Origin: Balneolaceae bacterium UBA3186
Lineage (GTDB): Bacteria; Bacteroidota; Rhodothermia; Balneolales; Balneolaceae
Reading direction: 5' to 3'
DNA: 64,000 nt
NCBI GenBank assembly: GCA_002364085.1
Contig: DEXK01000008.1
Location: forward strand, 1-64,000
In this document: positions 16,735 through 24,389 of the stretch, one piece after another
Numbering within the stretch: the stretch's first letter is position 1
Layout of the letters: every line of letters begins with the position of its first letter
Translations under genes and position numbers: made by a program
The notes under the pieces: generated by a model
Database searches by the model: none
What the model was told of the DNA's origin: nothing
What the model saw: only the letters and a program-made list of their open reading frames with translations

Positions 16735-17609
16735 AGCTAACTAGCCATTCTGAGTACGGGTCTCTTAAATCTGTGTATCTGAAAAAAATAGAATCTGCTT
16801 TTGTGGATGAAGAGACTATTGTGCAGCAGTGGAAAGATCTGAATTACTTATCGAAACCCGATTTCGAAGCCGGAATTAAAGAGTACTCTGAGTTTCAGGA
16901 ACTTATAGAATCAGTTGGAGCTGACATCAAGTATTTTGATCACGAAAGATCGCTCTCCATGGATTCTATCTATTGCAGAGATGCCTCCATTGCAACTGAT
17001 TTTGGTCTGATAATTTGTAATATGGGTAAAGAAGCCCGTACAAATGAGCCAAAAATAGCTAAGAAAGTGTATCAGCAAAATGGCGAAATGATTCTCGGCG
17101 AGATTCAACATCCGGGAACTTTGGAAGGCGGAGATGTAGCCTGGTTAGATGACAAAACGCTAGCTGTAGGACATACATACCGAACCAATGATTCCGGAAT
17201 TGAACAACTCAGAAGTTTACTTGAGCCTCTTGGAGTAACAGTTATTCAAGCGGATCTGCCACATTTCAAAGGGACTTCTGACGTGTTTCATTTGATGTCT
17301 ATTTTGAGTCCGGTGGATAAAGATCTTGCGGTCGTTTATTCTCCTTTGATTCCCATTCCCTTCCGTGAGCTTTTGCTCGATTTTGGTTTCTCTTTAGTTG
17401 AAGTCCCTGATGAAGAATTTGAATCGATGGGTTGTAATGTTTTGGCACTAAGTCCTCGCAATTGCTTAATGGTTTCCGGAAATCCTGTCACAAAAACGAG
17501 ACTGGAACAAGCCGGTGCAACGGTTCATATATATGATGGGACAGAGATCAGTATAAAAGGTGGCGGTGGACCAACTTGTTTGACAAGACCAATACTCAGA
17601 GAAATATAA
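16731..17609 (+). CDS. DDAH/arginine deiminase-family amidinohydrolase
   Basis: A 292-aa guanidino-group-modifying enzyme. HPGTLEGGDVAWLD (about 127-140) is the family signature with Asp135. His187 (SDVFHLMS) and Cys283 (GGGGPTCLTRPI) match the catalytic His and Cys of dimethylarginine dimethylaminohydrolases, which hydrolyse methylated arginines to citrulline and methylamines. RDAS (83-86) is another substrate-site motif. The length is slightly above DDAH and far below arginine deiminase (about 400 aa). The ATGA overlap with the permease makes a two-gene uptake-and-hydrolysis unit. A degenerate copy of its 3' end lies past the next gene, at about 18997-19047. Confidence 0.85.
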   Translation: MKLTSHSEYGSLKSVYLKKIESAFVDEETIVQQWKDLNYLSKPDFEAGIKEYSEFQELIESVGADIKYFDHERSLSMDSIYCRDASIATDFGLIICNMGKEARTNEPKIAKKVYQQNGEMILGEIQHPGTLEGGDVAWLDDKTLAVGHTYRTNDSGIEQLRSLLEPLGVTVIQADLPHFKGTSDVFHLMSILSPVDKDLAVVYSPLIPIPFRELLLDFGFSLVEVPDEEFESMGCNVLALSPRNCLMVSGNPVTKTRLEQAGATVHIYDGTEISIKGGGGPTCLTRPILREI

Positions 17610-17712
17610 AATGAACATTCAAAGCTTGGGTTATATACCTTTTTTTTAAAATTAATTTATGTACTCTTAATTGTTTTCAAACACTAAATATACAATTCAT
17701 AGTGGACGATAA

Positions 17713-18969
17713 ATGCACATGGGAAACTCGCAAATAGAGAACAGTTCTGATTTAAAACAGGATTTAATAGATAAAGTACTATTGGTAGGTGCTTCAACTG
17801 GTGTTGGTGTCTTTATTATTTCCTTATTTCCGTTGAATGAATTCTATATAAATGCTGATTTTTTCTTTGACATATTTGCGCTCATTGTTCTATTTGGAAC
17901 CTACTTCTTAAGAGACAAGATTGATATAAAGATCAAAATGAATACCATTAATGTAATGTTGGTACTTCTTTTGGTTTCTGATCTACTGGAAAACGGAATT
18001 AACACTCCGGATTTTATTTTAATGGTGCTAATTCCCTTCTTTTCTATTTTGATCTATAACCTTAAGATAACTCTGCTTTTTTATGGGTTTTGCTCTGCCC
18101 TTTTCCTGTGTATTGGACATCTTTTTCATCTAGAGATGATTTCATCACCAGGTTTCAATGTAGCTGAAGTCTCTATTTTCAGATGGTACGAGACACTATT
18201 AATGATCTCGGTAGTTACCTTTGTAATCACTTTGTTTGTAAACAAATTCAATGACAGAGTGTATAATTTGATTCAAAATCTGGAAAATCAAAATACTCAA
18301 CTCATTACTTCTCAAAGCTTGATTGAAGAAAATCTGAACGAAAAGAATGTACTTCTTCAAGAGATCCATCACAGAGTTAAAAATAATCTTGCAGTCGTTT
18401 CAGGGTTACTTTCTTTACAGTCTTATCATGTTAAAAATGACCAGCTAAAAATGGTTTTGAACAAAAGCATGAACAGAATTTTAAGCATCGCCAAAGTTCA
18501 TGAGATGCTTTATGAATCAACAAATTTCAATAACATCCCTTTTGATATATACATAAAAGAGCTATCTGAAATCATACTCTCGAGTATGAATGAAGAAAAC
18601 AAATCCATTGACTTTAAAACCAATATTTCAGTTGAACAACTGAGTATAAACCAGGGAGTTCCTTTGGGAATAATCTTTAACGAGTTGATTACTAATTCTG
18701 TTAAGTACGGTTTTGAGAATCAAGATGGAAATGAAATTACTATCATTGTTAGACCCAAAGCACAAAATATTGAGGTAATTTATTCTGATAATGGCATTGG
18801 TATCGAAGATTTTGAAGCCTCTTCCAGAAAAAGTCTTGGGTTTACTATCATTAAGTCACTAATGCAACAGATCGAAGCAGAGTATGAGTATGAAACTGAA
18901 AACAAGTTCAAACTTACCTTTGAGTTCCCTGTCGAGATTACCAAAAGTGACTTCCCCATCTCACGATAA
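17713..18969 (+). CDS. Membrane sensor histidine kinase, HisKA_2 type
   Basis: A 418-aa kinase. Residues about 20-175 contain five or six transmembrane segments with no large extracellular loop, so the signal is probably sensed in or near the membrane. A coiled coil (180-212) leads to EIHHRVKNNLAVVSGLLSLQ, the HisKA_2 dimerisation box with phospho-acceptor His219 or His220. The ATPase domain follows with NELITNSVKYGF (N box) and DNGIGIEDF (G box). HisKA_2 kinases often signal to atypical response regulators; none is adjacent, so this is an orphan. It sits between the intact DDAH-like gene and a remnant of a second DDAH 3' end, suggesting local rearrangement. Confidence 0.87.
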   Translation: MHMGNSQIENSSDLKQDLIDKVLLVGASTGVGVFIISLFPLNEFYINADFFFDIFALIVLFGTYFLRDKIDIKIKMNTINVMLVLLLVSDLLENGINTPDFILMVLIPFFSILIYNLKITLLFYGFCSALFLCIGHLFHLEMISSPGFNVAEVSIFRWYETLLMISVVTFVITLFVNKFNDRVYNLIQNLENQNTQLITSQSLIEENLNEKNVLLQEIHHRVKNNLAVVSGLLSLQSYHVKNDQLKMVLNKSMNRILSIAKVHEMLYESTNFNNIPFDIYIKELSEIILSSMNEENKSIDFKTNISVEQLSINQGVPLGIIFNELITNSVKYGFENQDGNEITIIVRPKAQNIEVIYSDNGIGIEDFEASSRKSLGFTIIKSLMQQIEAEYEYETENKFKLTFEFPVEITKSDFPISR

Positions 18970-18996
18970 CATTTATAAAATGAACAAAAATTCAGG

Positions 18997-19047
18997 GTAA
19001 TAGGTGGTCGTGATCCAACTTGCTTAACATTCCCTATCTTAAGAACA
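18997..19047 (+). pseudogene. Remnant of a second DDAH-like gene, 3' end only
   Basis: In one frame the DNA reads VIGGRDPTCLTFPILRT, clearly matching the last residues of the DDAH-like protein upstream (KGGGGPTCLTRPILRE). The catalytic-Cys context PTCLT is intact. Many of the codon differences are synonymous (tgt/tgc, ttg/tta, cca/cct, ata/atc, ctc/tta), so this was once a selected protein-coding sequence and not a recent copy. No upstream portion of the gene is recognisable. Confidence 0.65.
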
Positions 19048-19240
19048 GTGTTGCTCATGTCGATGTTAGGTAATTCGATGACATTTTTTGACCAGTAAAA
19101 TATATAGGGTCATCCCGTCCGCCAAGTCAGCAAAAATATTCACCATTTCTCCTGACCTGTAAACACCAGCAAGTATTAAAATATTAGTGACTTTAAGAAA
19201 AGCCTCTGCAGAATTTCCAAAAATTTTGAAAAAAATAATT

Positions 19241-19267
19241 TTGAGAAACCAAATGGTTGCGTATATT
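19241..19267 (+). promoter_or_regulatory. Putative promoter of the ArsR-SRPBCC operon
   Basis: TTGAGA (19241-19246) and TATATT (19262-19267) are 15 bases apart, slightly short; TATTTA two bases later would give 17. The -10 region lies within the spacer of the first inverted repeat of the operator. Confidence 0.4.
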
Positions 19268-19292
19268 TATGCAACCGAACGATTGCGCAATC
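19255..19292 (+). promoter_or_regulatory. Putative ArsR autoregulatory operator
   Basis: GGTTGC (19255-19260) and GCAACC (19271-19276) form an inverted repeat around the -10 box. A perfect 12-base palindrome GATTGCGCAATC (19281-19292) follows. Both share the TTGC/GCAA core, ending 11 bases before the ATG at 19304. A dimeric winged-helix repressor bound here would block RNA polymerase. Confidence 0.55.
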
Positions 19293-19303
19293 AACCTACT
19301 TTT

Positions 19304-19630
19304 ATGAAACGAGACATTTTTCAAGCCATTGCAGATCCAACCAGAAGAGCAATACTAGTTTTAATTGCTACACAGGCATTAACACCTAACGCGCTTGCTG
19401 ATCAGTTTGACATAACACGACAAGCTGTATCAAAACACATAAAGATCCTGAATGAATGCGAATTGCTGAAACAAGAGAAAGTGGGTAGAGAAATTTACTA
19501 CGAACTTAAAATCGATAAAATGAAAGAAGTCGATCAGTGGCTGGAGCAATTCCGAAAGATCTGGGAAAATCGGTTTGATCAACTTGACGACTTATTAACT
19601 AAACTAAAATCAGAAAACGATGAAAGCTAA
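19304..19630 (+). CDS. ArsR-family winged-helix repressor paired with SRPBCC gene
   Basis: A 108-aa regulator. MKRDIFQAIADPTRRAILVLI and the recognition helix FDITRQAVSKHIKILNECELL are typical of ArsR-type repressors that accompany SRPBCC/AHA1 genes. There are no metal-binding cysteines. A longer frame opens at 19187, but its first 39 codons run across the promoter and the GGTTGC/GCAACC operator, so I place the start at 19304. The gene overlaps the SRPBCC gene by 11 bases, so the two are translationally coupled. It probably represses its own operon. Confidence 0.85.
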   Translation: MKRDIFQAIADPTRRAILVLIATQALTPNALADQFDITRQAVSKHIKILNECELLKQEKVGREIYYELKIDKMKEVDQWLEQFRKIWENRFDQLDDLLTKLKSENDES

Positions 19631-20123
19631 TCTTCAATTCGACTTCCTTGCAGACAAGGAAAACAACACACTTACTATAAAACGGGAATTTGCTGCTAAC
19701 CGACAATTAGTTTGGGACTGCTATACCAAAGCAGAACTTCTGAACCAGTGGTTTGCCCCAAAACCTTTCACAACTAAAACCAAATCAATGGATTTTAGCG
19801 AGGGCGGTCATTGGCATTATGCTATGGTGGAACCAAATGGAACGGAATATTGGGGCTACACTGAATATTATGACATAAACCCGATCGATGATTATCGGAC
19901 CGTGGATTCTTTTTCTGATAGTGATGGAAACATTAATCCCGATCTCCCAAAAGCGAAATGGCACGTTCAATTTTCAGACTCGAATGATCATGCAGTAGTA
20001 ACAACTGTAGTTAATTATGAATCTTTAGAAGATCTTGAAACTGTCATAAACATGGGTATGGAAGAAGGTATGATCTCAACCCTTGAAAGGTTAGATGAAT
20101 TACTTGAGACTTTAACTAACTAA
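19620..20123 (+). CDS. SRPBCC (AHA1/START-like) ligand-binding protein
   Basis: A 167-aa protein with the Hsp90-activator-homology/SRPBCC fold: FAANRQLVWDCYTKAELLNQWFAP in the first third, the central GGHWHYAMVEPNGTEYWGYTEY strands, and a C-terminal helix GMEEGMISTLERLDELLETL. Such proteins have a deep hydrophobic pocket for small molecules; the ligand is unknown. It overlaps the ArsR gene, and the pair is a recurring bacterial two-gene unit. A broken second SRPBCC gene follows 24 bases after the stop, so the operon once had at least one more member. Confidence 0.85.
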   Translation: MKANLQFDFLADKENNTLTIKREFAANRQLVWDCYTKAELLNQWFAPKPFTTKTKSMDFSEGGHWHYAMVEPNGTEYWGYTEYYDINPIDDYRTVDSFSDSDGNINPDLPKAKWHVQFSDSNDHAVVTTVVNYESLEDLETVINMGMEEGMISTLERLDELLETLTN

Positions 20124-20454
20124 TTGGAGTGATTAAATCACCATTCAAAAATCTTAACTACCAGTACTTCAACAATTACCTTTGATTCAGCACTTTCTGA
20201 AAAAGTTTGAAACTACTGGATCGTACCTGATCACATCACAAAGTGGAGTTTTGCGGCATCTGATTGGTATTAGCCCTTCTAGCAAGTTAAATCGGTCTGA
20301 TGGCTTACAGTCCATCTGACCGGTGCTTGTTCGAATTATTAATTGTCACTCAAACTACTTACCCCTCTTTCCGTACGCTCTTCCTCGGAATGTAGTATAG
20401 AGCACGAGCCCTACTTCATCATTCATGATTGAATATTTATTATTCAATAACCAA
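20124..20454. other. Gene-free stretch with SRPBCC remnant and hairpin
   Basis: Besides the broken SRPBCC gene this 331-base stretch holds an 11-position stem, CGGTCTGATGG (20293-20303) with CCATCTGACCG (20312-20322), having one T-T mismatch and no T-run. Nothing else is supported. Confidence 0.5.
20148..20273 (+). pseudogene. Broken SRPBCC gene with nonsense codon
   Basis: One frame reads like the start of another SRPBCC protein: TITFDSALSEKV, stop, NYWIVPDHITKWSFAASDW, then a second stop. In intact homologues the first stop position is Trp (EKVWNYW), so TGG has become TGA at 20208-20210. The second stop (20271-20273) replaces the Cys of the usual DWHCP motif. Beyond this point similarity fades. 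It is the decayed third gene of the ArsR-SRPBCC operon. Confidence 0.7.
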
Positions 20455-21462
20455 CTAATACTCCGCTTTGCAATGCTCCCTCAGCATATTCAATACATGA
20501 GAAAAGTCTTCAGGTAATTCAGAATCAAAACTTACTTTTTCGCCGGTGGTTGGATGTTCAAATCCCAAGGTTTTGGCGTGGAGTGCTTGTCGGTTTAAGC
20601 CTGTGATCAATTTATGGAACATCACTTTTCGTGATCCGGTGTTGGAACCATATCGAACGGAAGTTCCGCCATAGGTTTTATCTCCAAATACGTTATGTCC
20701 AATATGATTAAAATGAACTCTGATCTGATGTGTTCTTCCTGTTTCAAGTTTTACTTCCACTAAACTCAGATAATCGAAATATTCCAACACTTTCCAGTGT
20801 GTGACGGCATGCTTTCCTTTTCCTTCAGGCAGAACCGTCATTAATTTTCTATCGTGTCTGGATCGACCGATGTCTCCTTCGATGGTTCCTTCTTCTTTTG
20901 GAGTCCCCCAAACTATTGCCCAATATGTTCGTTCTACATCTTTTTCAGCAAACTTAGCAGAGAGATTTGCGAGGGCTTCATTGTTCTTAGCAACTACCAG
21001 TAATCCGCTCGTATCTTTGTCCAAACGATGAACAATTCCGGGACGTAGATCGTTATCTTCATTCTCAGCAAGTTCATCCACATGATGCATCAATCCGTTA
21101 ACTAACGTACCTGTCCAGTTGGCATATGCAGGATGAACCACCATTCCGGCTTCTTTATTCACCAAAATGATATCGTCATCTTCGTATACAATATTGATAT
21201 CCAGCTTTTCAGCAACTGCCTCGGGTGGTGGAGCTTTCGGCAATTCGATAAATATCTCATCACCCGGCAACATTTTATAAGATGGTTTCTCTTTTTTTCC
21301 GTTTACCTGAACATATCCGTCTTTTATCGCTTCCTGAACTTTGGTTCGAGTAGCATTCTCAACGAAATTTGTTATATACACATCAAGGCGAATCGATTCC
21401 TGTTGACCTTCCGGTACTTTGAATTCGTAAACTGTGGTTTTCTTTTCTTCTTCTTTATTCAT
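20455..21462 (-). CDS. RluD-family 23S rRNA pseudouridine synthase
   Basis: A 335-aa enzyme that isomerises uridine to pseudouridine in RNA. Residues about 20-75 are an S4 RNA-binding domain (IRLDVYITNFVENATRTKVQEAI), and the catalytic domain follows. RPGIVHRLDKDTSGLLVVAK contains catalytic Asp148 (HRLD). GRTHQIRVHFNHIGHNVFGD and HAKTLGFEHPTTGE are the later family motifs. S4 plus this HRLDKDTSG form is the RluC/RluD/RluA group; the exact target uridines cannot be told. A charged extension precedes the S4 domain. It is transcribed alone, divergent from the IVS-type gene. Confidence 0.92.
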   Translation of the reverse strand: MNKEEEKKTTVYEFKVPEGQQESIRLDVYITNFVENATRTKVQEAIKDGYVQVNGKKEKPSYKMLPGDEIFIELPKAPPPEAVAEKLDINIVYEDDDIILVNKEAGMVVHPAYANWTGTLVNGLMHHVDELAENEDNDLRPGIVHRLDKDTSGLLVVAKNNEALANLSAKFAEKDVERTYWAIVWGTPKEEGTIEGDIGRSRHDRKLMTVLPEGKGKHAVTHWKVLEYFDYLSLVEVKLETGRTHQIRVHFNHIGHNVFGDKTYGGTSVRYGSNTGSRKVMFHKLITGLNRQALHAKTLGFEHPTTGEKVSFDSELPEDFSHVLNMLREHCKAEY

Positions 21463-21525
21463 ACTGAAAAGTAATGATTTTGTAAGGAATTAACTTTGAA
21501 ACTGTCTTACTTATCAGAATTAAAA

Positions 21526-21542
21526 ATGTAAGATGAAAAATT
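21526..21542 (+). repeat. Left arm of 17-bp inverted repeat flanking the IVS-type gene
   Basis: ATGTAAGATGAAAAATT is exactly reverse-complemented at 21899-21915. It ends 7 bases before the ATG of the four-helix-bundle gene. Confidence 0.75.
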
Positions 21543-21549
21543 AAAGATT

Positions 21550-21900
21550 ATGAAAGACAATTTGATACAATCCAAAAGCTTTGAATTCTCACTTTCAATA
21601 ATTTCATTATATAAATTACTTCAGAATGAAAGAGAATATATTGTTTCAAAACAGTTGTTACGTTCTGCTACAAGTATAGGTGCGAATATTGAAGAAGCAA
21701 TTGGAGGTCAGTCGAAGAGAGACTTCCTTGCTAAAGTTTCAATTTCGCTAAAAGAAGCTAGGGAAACCAGATATTGGTTACGTTTGTTACAGGAGAGCGA
21801 ACTTACTCAAATTGACGTGTCCAATTATCAGAAGGAAATTCTTTCTATCATAAACATTCTTTCTTCCATTGTTAAAACTACCAAAACAAGAATCAAATAA
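21550..21900 (+). CDS. Four-helix-bundle protein (23S rRNA intervening-sequence type)
   Basis: A 116-aa all-helical protein of the family first found encoded inside intervening sequences of 23S rRNA genes. Characteristic residues are LYKLLQNEREYIVSKQL, LRSATSIGANIEEAIGG and FLAKVSISLKEARETRYWL. The protein probably forms a pentameric basic surface that may bind nucleic acid; its function is not established. Here it is not in rRNA but between an RluD-type gene and recN, and a perfect 17-bp inverted repeat hugs the reading frame: the left arm ends just before the ATG and the right arm overlaps the stop codon. This is the layout of a mobile cassette. Confidence 0.88.
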   Translation: MKDNLIQSKSFEFSLSIISLYKLLQNEREYIVSKQLLRSATSIGANIEEAIGGQSKRDFLAKVSISLKEARETRYWLRLLQESELTQIDVSNYQKEILSIINILSSIVKTTKTRIK

Positions 21901-21915
21901 TTTTTCATCTTACAT
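21899..21915 (-). repeat. Right arm of 17-bp inverted repeat flanking the IVS-type gene
   Basis: AATTTTTCATCTTACAT is the exact reverse complement of 21526-21542 and overlaps the last two bases of the TAA stop. AT-rich ATTC-repeating DNA follows to the recN start. Confidence 0.75.
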
Positions 21916-21991
21916 CTTTCATATTTAATTTGATTAATCTTAAAAATCACAATCTTCAATTCAGAATTAATAATCCAAAATTCATAATTCA

Positions 21992-23698
21992 ATGATTCAA
22001 TCATTGCACATAAAAGATTTTGCCCTAATTGATGAGCTGGAAGTTAGTTTCGGGCAAGGGTTAAATATCCTCACCGGACAAACGGGAGCCGGAAAGTCGA
22101 TCATCATTGGTGCGTTAAATATGATCTTGGGTGAACGAGCTGATACTGAAGTCATCCGTCGCGGAGCTGATAAAGCCATCTCTGAAGCAACTATCAAATA
22201 TTTTGAAAGCGAAACTCTGAAGAATTTACTCACTGATAATGAAGTTGAGCTAGCCGATTATCTGATCCTTAGAAGAGAAATTCGTCAAACAGGTAGTCGG
22301 GCGTTCATTAATGACACTCCTGTAAATATTGGAGTTCTGAAAGCAGTTGGAGATCAACTAGTGGATCTGCACGGCCAACACGATCATCAACTCTTGTTGA
22401 AAGAAGAAAATCATCGAAGCGTAATTGACGGATTTGGAGAAATTGAACCTGTTTTAAATTTATATCAGAAAGAGTTTAGTAAGATGAAGACCCTTCAAAA
22501 AGAATTGTCTTCGTTAAAGAAAAGAGAATCAGAACTTCAGGAAAAAACGGAACTTTATCGCTTTCAGGTAAATGAATTGGATAACGCTAAGCTTTCGGTT
22601 GAAGAAGAAGAGGAATTGGAAGCCGAAATGAATCTACTGGATAATGCAGAATTGCTTGATCAAAAAGCAGCTGCAATATCGGAAATGGAAGACAGTGATG
22701 ACGGGAATATTTCTCAGCTATTAAATCACTTAAAGCTAAATCTGGAAGACTTAACCAGAATTGAGCCTGAATTTTCAACTTATCTGGAAGAAATAAATGC
22801 TGCCCGTGTTAGCATCAATGAAGCTATCCAGTTTGCTGAAAGATATCGAAGTACTATCGAGTTTAACCCAAAAAGATTAGAAGAACTTCGTCAAAGACAA
22901 AGTGAGTTAAATCGAATTCAGAAAAAATATCAACGGGATATTCCGGAATTGATCAACTACCTGAATGAGATTCAAAGAGAACTGTCCATTGCGGATAACT
23001 TTGATCTGGAGATTGAAAAAATCGAACAATCCATTTCAGATCAGCAGATAAAATTAGCTCATGCTGCTAAACAACTTCATGATAAAAGAACACATATCGG
23101 AGAACATTTATCCAAACAAATTCAGATCGAGCTTGCTCAACTTGGTATTCAACATGCGAACCTGAAGGTTTCTGTTGAGTGGTTATTTTCAAACAACGGC
23201 TGGGTTGAAATAGATGGTCAACAAGTAGAATGCACCGAATTAGGTTGCGATGATATCCGAATATTCATCTCAACAAATAAAGGTGAAGAACCTAAACCTC
23301 TTGCTAAAATTGCTTCCGGTGGAGAAATAAGCCGGGTTATGCTTGCATTGAAATCAATTTTGGCAAAAGAACAAAGCCTGCCGGTTATGATCTTTGATGA
23401 AATTGATACCGGTATCAGTGGCGAAGTTTCCGAGAAAGTAGGCAGAGCAATGCGGAAGTTGTCGAGTCATTGTCAGATCATAGCCATAACACACCAACCA
23501 CAAATTGCCAGCCAGGCGCACCATCACTACAAAGTAGATAAGCAGGAAACCGAAGACAGAACCATTACACGAATACTTTCTCTTTCCAATGAAGAACATA
23601 TTCGCGAAGTAGCCAGCCTTATGAGTGGTTCTGAGATTTCAGAAAATTCTCTTAAAAGTGCCGAAGAATTGATCTCACGGAATACTTTTAAGAACTAA
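21992..23698 (+). CDS. recN: DNA repair protein RecN
   Basis: A 568-aa SMC-like ATPase that acts early in double-strand break repair. Walker A is GQTGAGKS (29-36) in the N-terminal domain. Two long coiled-coil arms occupy about 155-375, and the C-terminal head carries the ABC signature IASGGEISRVMLALKS and Walker B LPVMIFDEIDTGISG. Length is typical. It is preceded by the IVS-type cassette with 76 bases of ATTC-rich spacer, so it may have its own promoter there. Only one base separates its stop from the stop of the convergent T9SS cargo gene. No LexA-type box was recognised upstream. Confidence 0.96.
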   Translation: MIQSLHIKDFALIDELEVSFGQGLNILTGQTGAGKSIIIGALNMILGERADTEVIRRGADKAISEATIKYFESETLKNLLTDNEVELADYLILRREIRQTGSRAFINDTPVNIGVLKAVGDQLVDLHGQHDHQLLLKEENHRSVIDGFGEIEPVLNLYQKEFSKMKTLQKELSSLKKRESELQEKTELYRFQVNELDNAKLSVEEEEELEAEMNLLDNAELLDQKAAAISEMEDSDDGNISQLLNHLKLNLEDLTRIEPEFSTYLEEINAARVSINEAIQFAERYRSTIEFNPKRLEELRQRQSELNRIQKKYQRDIPELINYLNEIQRELSIADNFDLEIEKIEQSISDQQIKLAHAAKQLHDKRTHIGEHLSKQIQIELAQLGIQHANLKVSVEWLFSNNGWVEIDGQQVECTELGCDDIRIFISTNKGEEPKPLAKIASGGEISRVMLALKSILAKEQSLPVMIFDEIDTGISGEVSEKVGRAMRKLSSHCQIIAITHQPQIASQAHHHYKVDKQETEDRTITRILSLSNEEHIREVASLMSGSEISENSLKSAEELISRNTFKN

Positions 23699-23699
23699 T

Positions 23700-24359
23700 T
23701 TATTTGATCAGAGTCATTTTTCCTGAGCCTATCAAGCTGCTTGATGCATCGGAAATTGCTCTGATTCTATAAAAATAAACCCCACTTGGTTGATCAGAAA
23801 GGTTAACAGAGAAATCGTTTTGTCCAACAACAGCTCTTCCAATCAATGAATTTACTTGTTGTCCGTTCGCGTTATAAACTGTGATCTTAAACTCAGAACT
23901 TACCGGTGAACGAAACTGAACTACTGTACTAGGATTAAATGGGTTTGGGTAATTTCCCATCAATTCAAACTTAAGAGGAGTAACTAACTCACTTTCATTT
24001 GAAGTAGCTACTTGCTCATTTGCCCCTTCATTAATCCATTGTTTTATCTTATTGATTTGATCAGTCGTAAGTTGGCCCCCTTGTGGCATTCTTGAGCCTA
24101 CCTGGGGATTTGCTTCAATTTTATCTACAAGCGGACTGTTATTTGCATCACCCGGAATAATATGATTTCTGTTGTATGTGCTACTTGTGCTGGCTATCAG
24201 ATCGTTGTAAGGACTTGAATCAAATCCATTTCCTCCACCTGAATGACAACTATTACAGTTATTTGCAAGAATGGGTTGTATTTCAGTTCCATAATCCACT
24301 TGAGCAAAAACTGAAATATTCAGCAAACCAAAAAACGCAAACAGTAATAATCGTTTCAT
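23700..24359 (-). CDS. Cytochrome-like T9SS cargo protein
   Basis: A 219-aa secreted protein. A signal peptide (1-20) is followed by one c-type heme motif, Cys35-x-x-Cys38-His39 (NNCNSCHSG), in a short domain with a possible axial Met in GSRMPQGG. Residues about 125-219 are a T9SS type A sorting domain containing NYPNPFNPSTVVQF and the terminal SGKMTLIK. It is likely a surface-exposed or released mono-heme electron carrier, or a structural relative of planctomycete-type cytochrome domains. It is convergent with recN and 30 bases downstream of the D-2-hydroxyglutarate-dehydrogenase-like gene, so it may be co-transcribed with it. Confidence 0.82.
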   Translation of the reverse strand: MKRLLLFAFFGLLNISVFAQVDYGTEIQPILANNCNSCHSGGGNGFDSSPYNDLIASTSSTYNRNHIIPGDANNSPLVDKIEANPQVGSRMPQGGQLTTDQINKIKQWINEGANEQVATSNESELVTPLKFELMGNYPNPFNPSTVVQFRSPVSSEFKITVYNANGQQVNSLIGRAVVGQNDFSVNLSDQPSGVYFYRIRAISDASSSLIGSGKMTLIK

Positions 24360-24389
24360 ATCAATAAATTTAGTTTAACATCAATCTAG

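Larger units (their letters stand above)
18970..19303. other. Gene-free stretch between the kinase and the ArsR regulator
   Basis: This 334-base stretch contains the DDAH-like 3' remnant (18997-19047) and the promoter/operator of the ArsR gene (19241-19292). Between them I see only AT-rich DNA without a supported gene or strong hairpin. Confidence 0.5.

Noticed and set aside
19187..19303. N-terminal extension of the ArsR-family protein
   Set aside because: These 39 codons cross the promoter and operator and are not typical of ArsR proteins; the ATG at 19304 is better.
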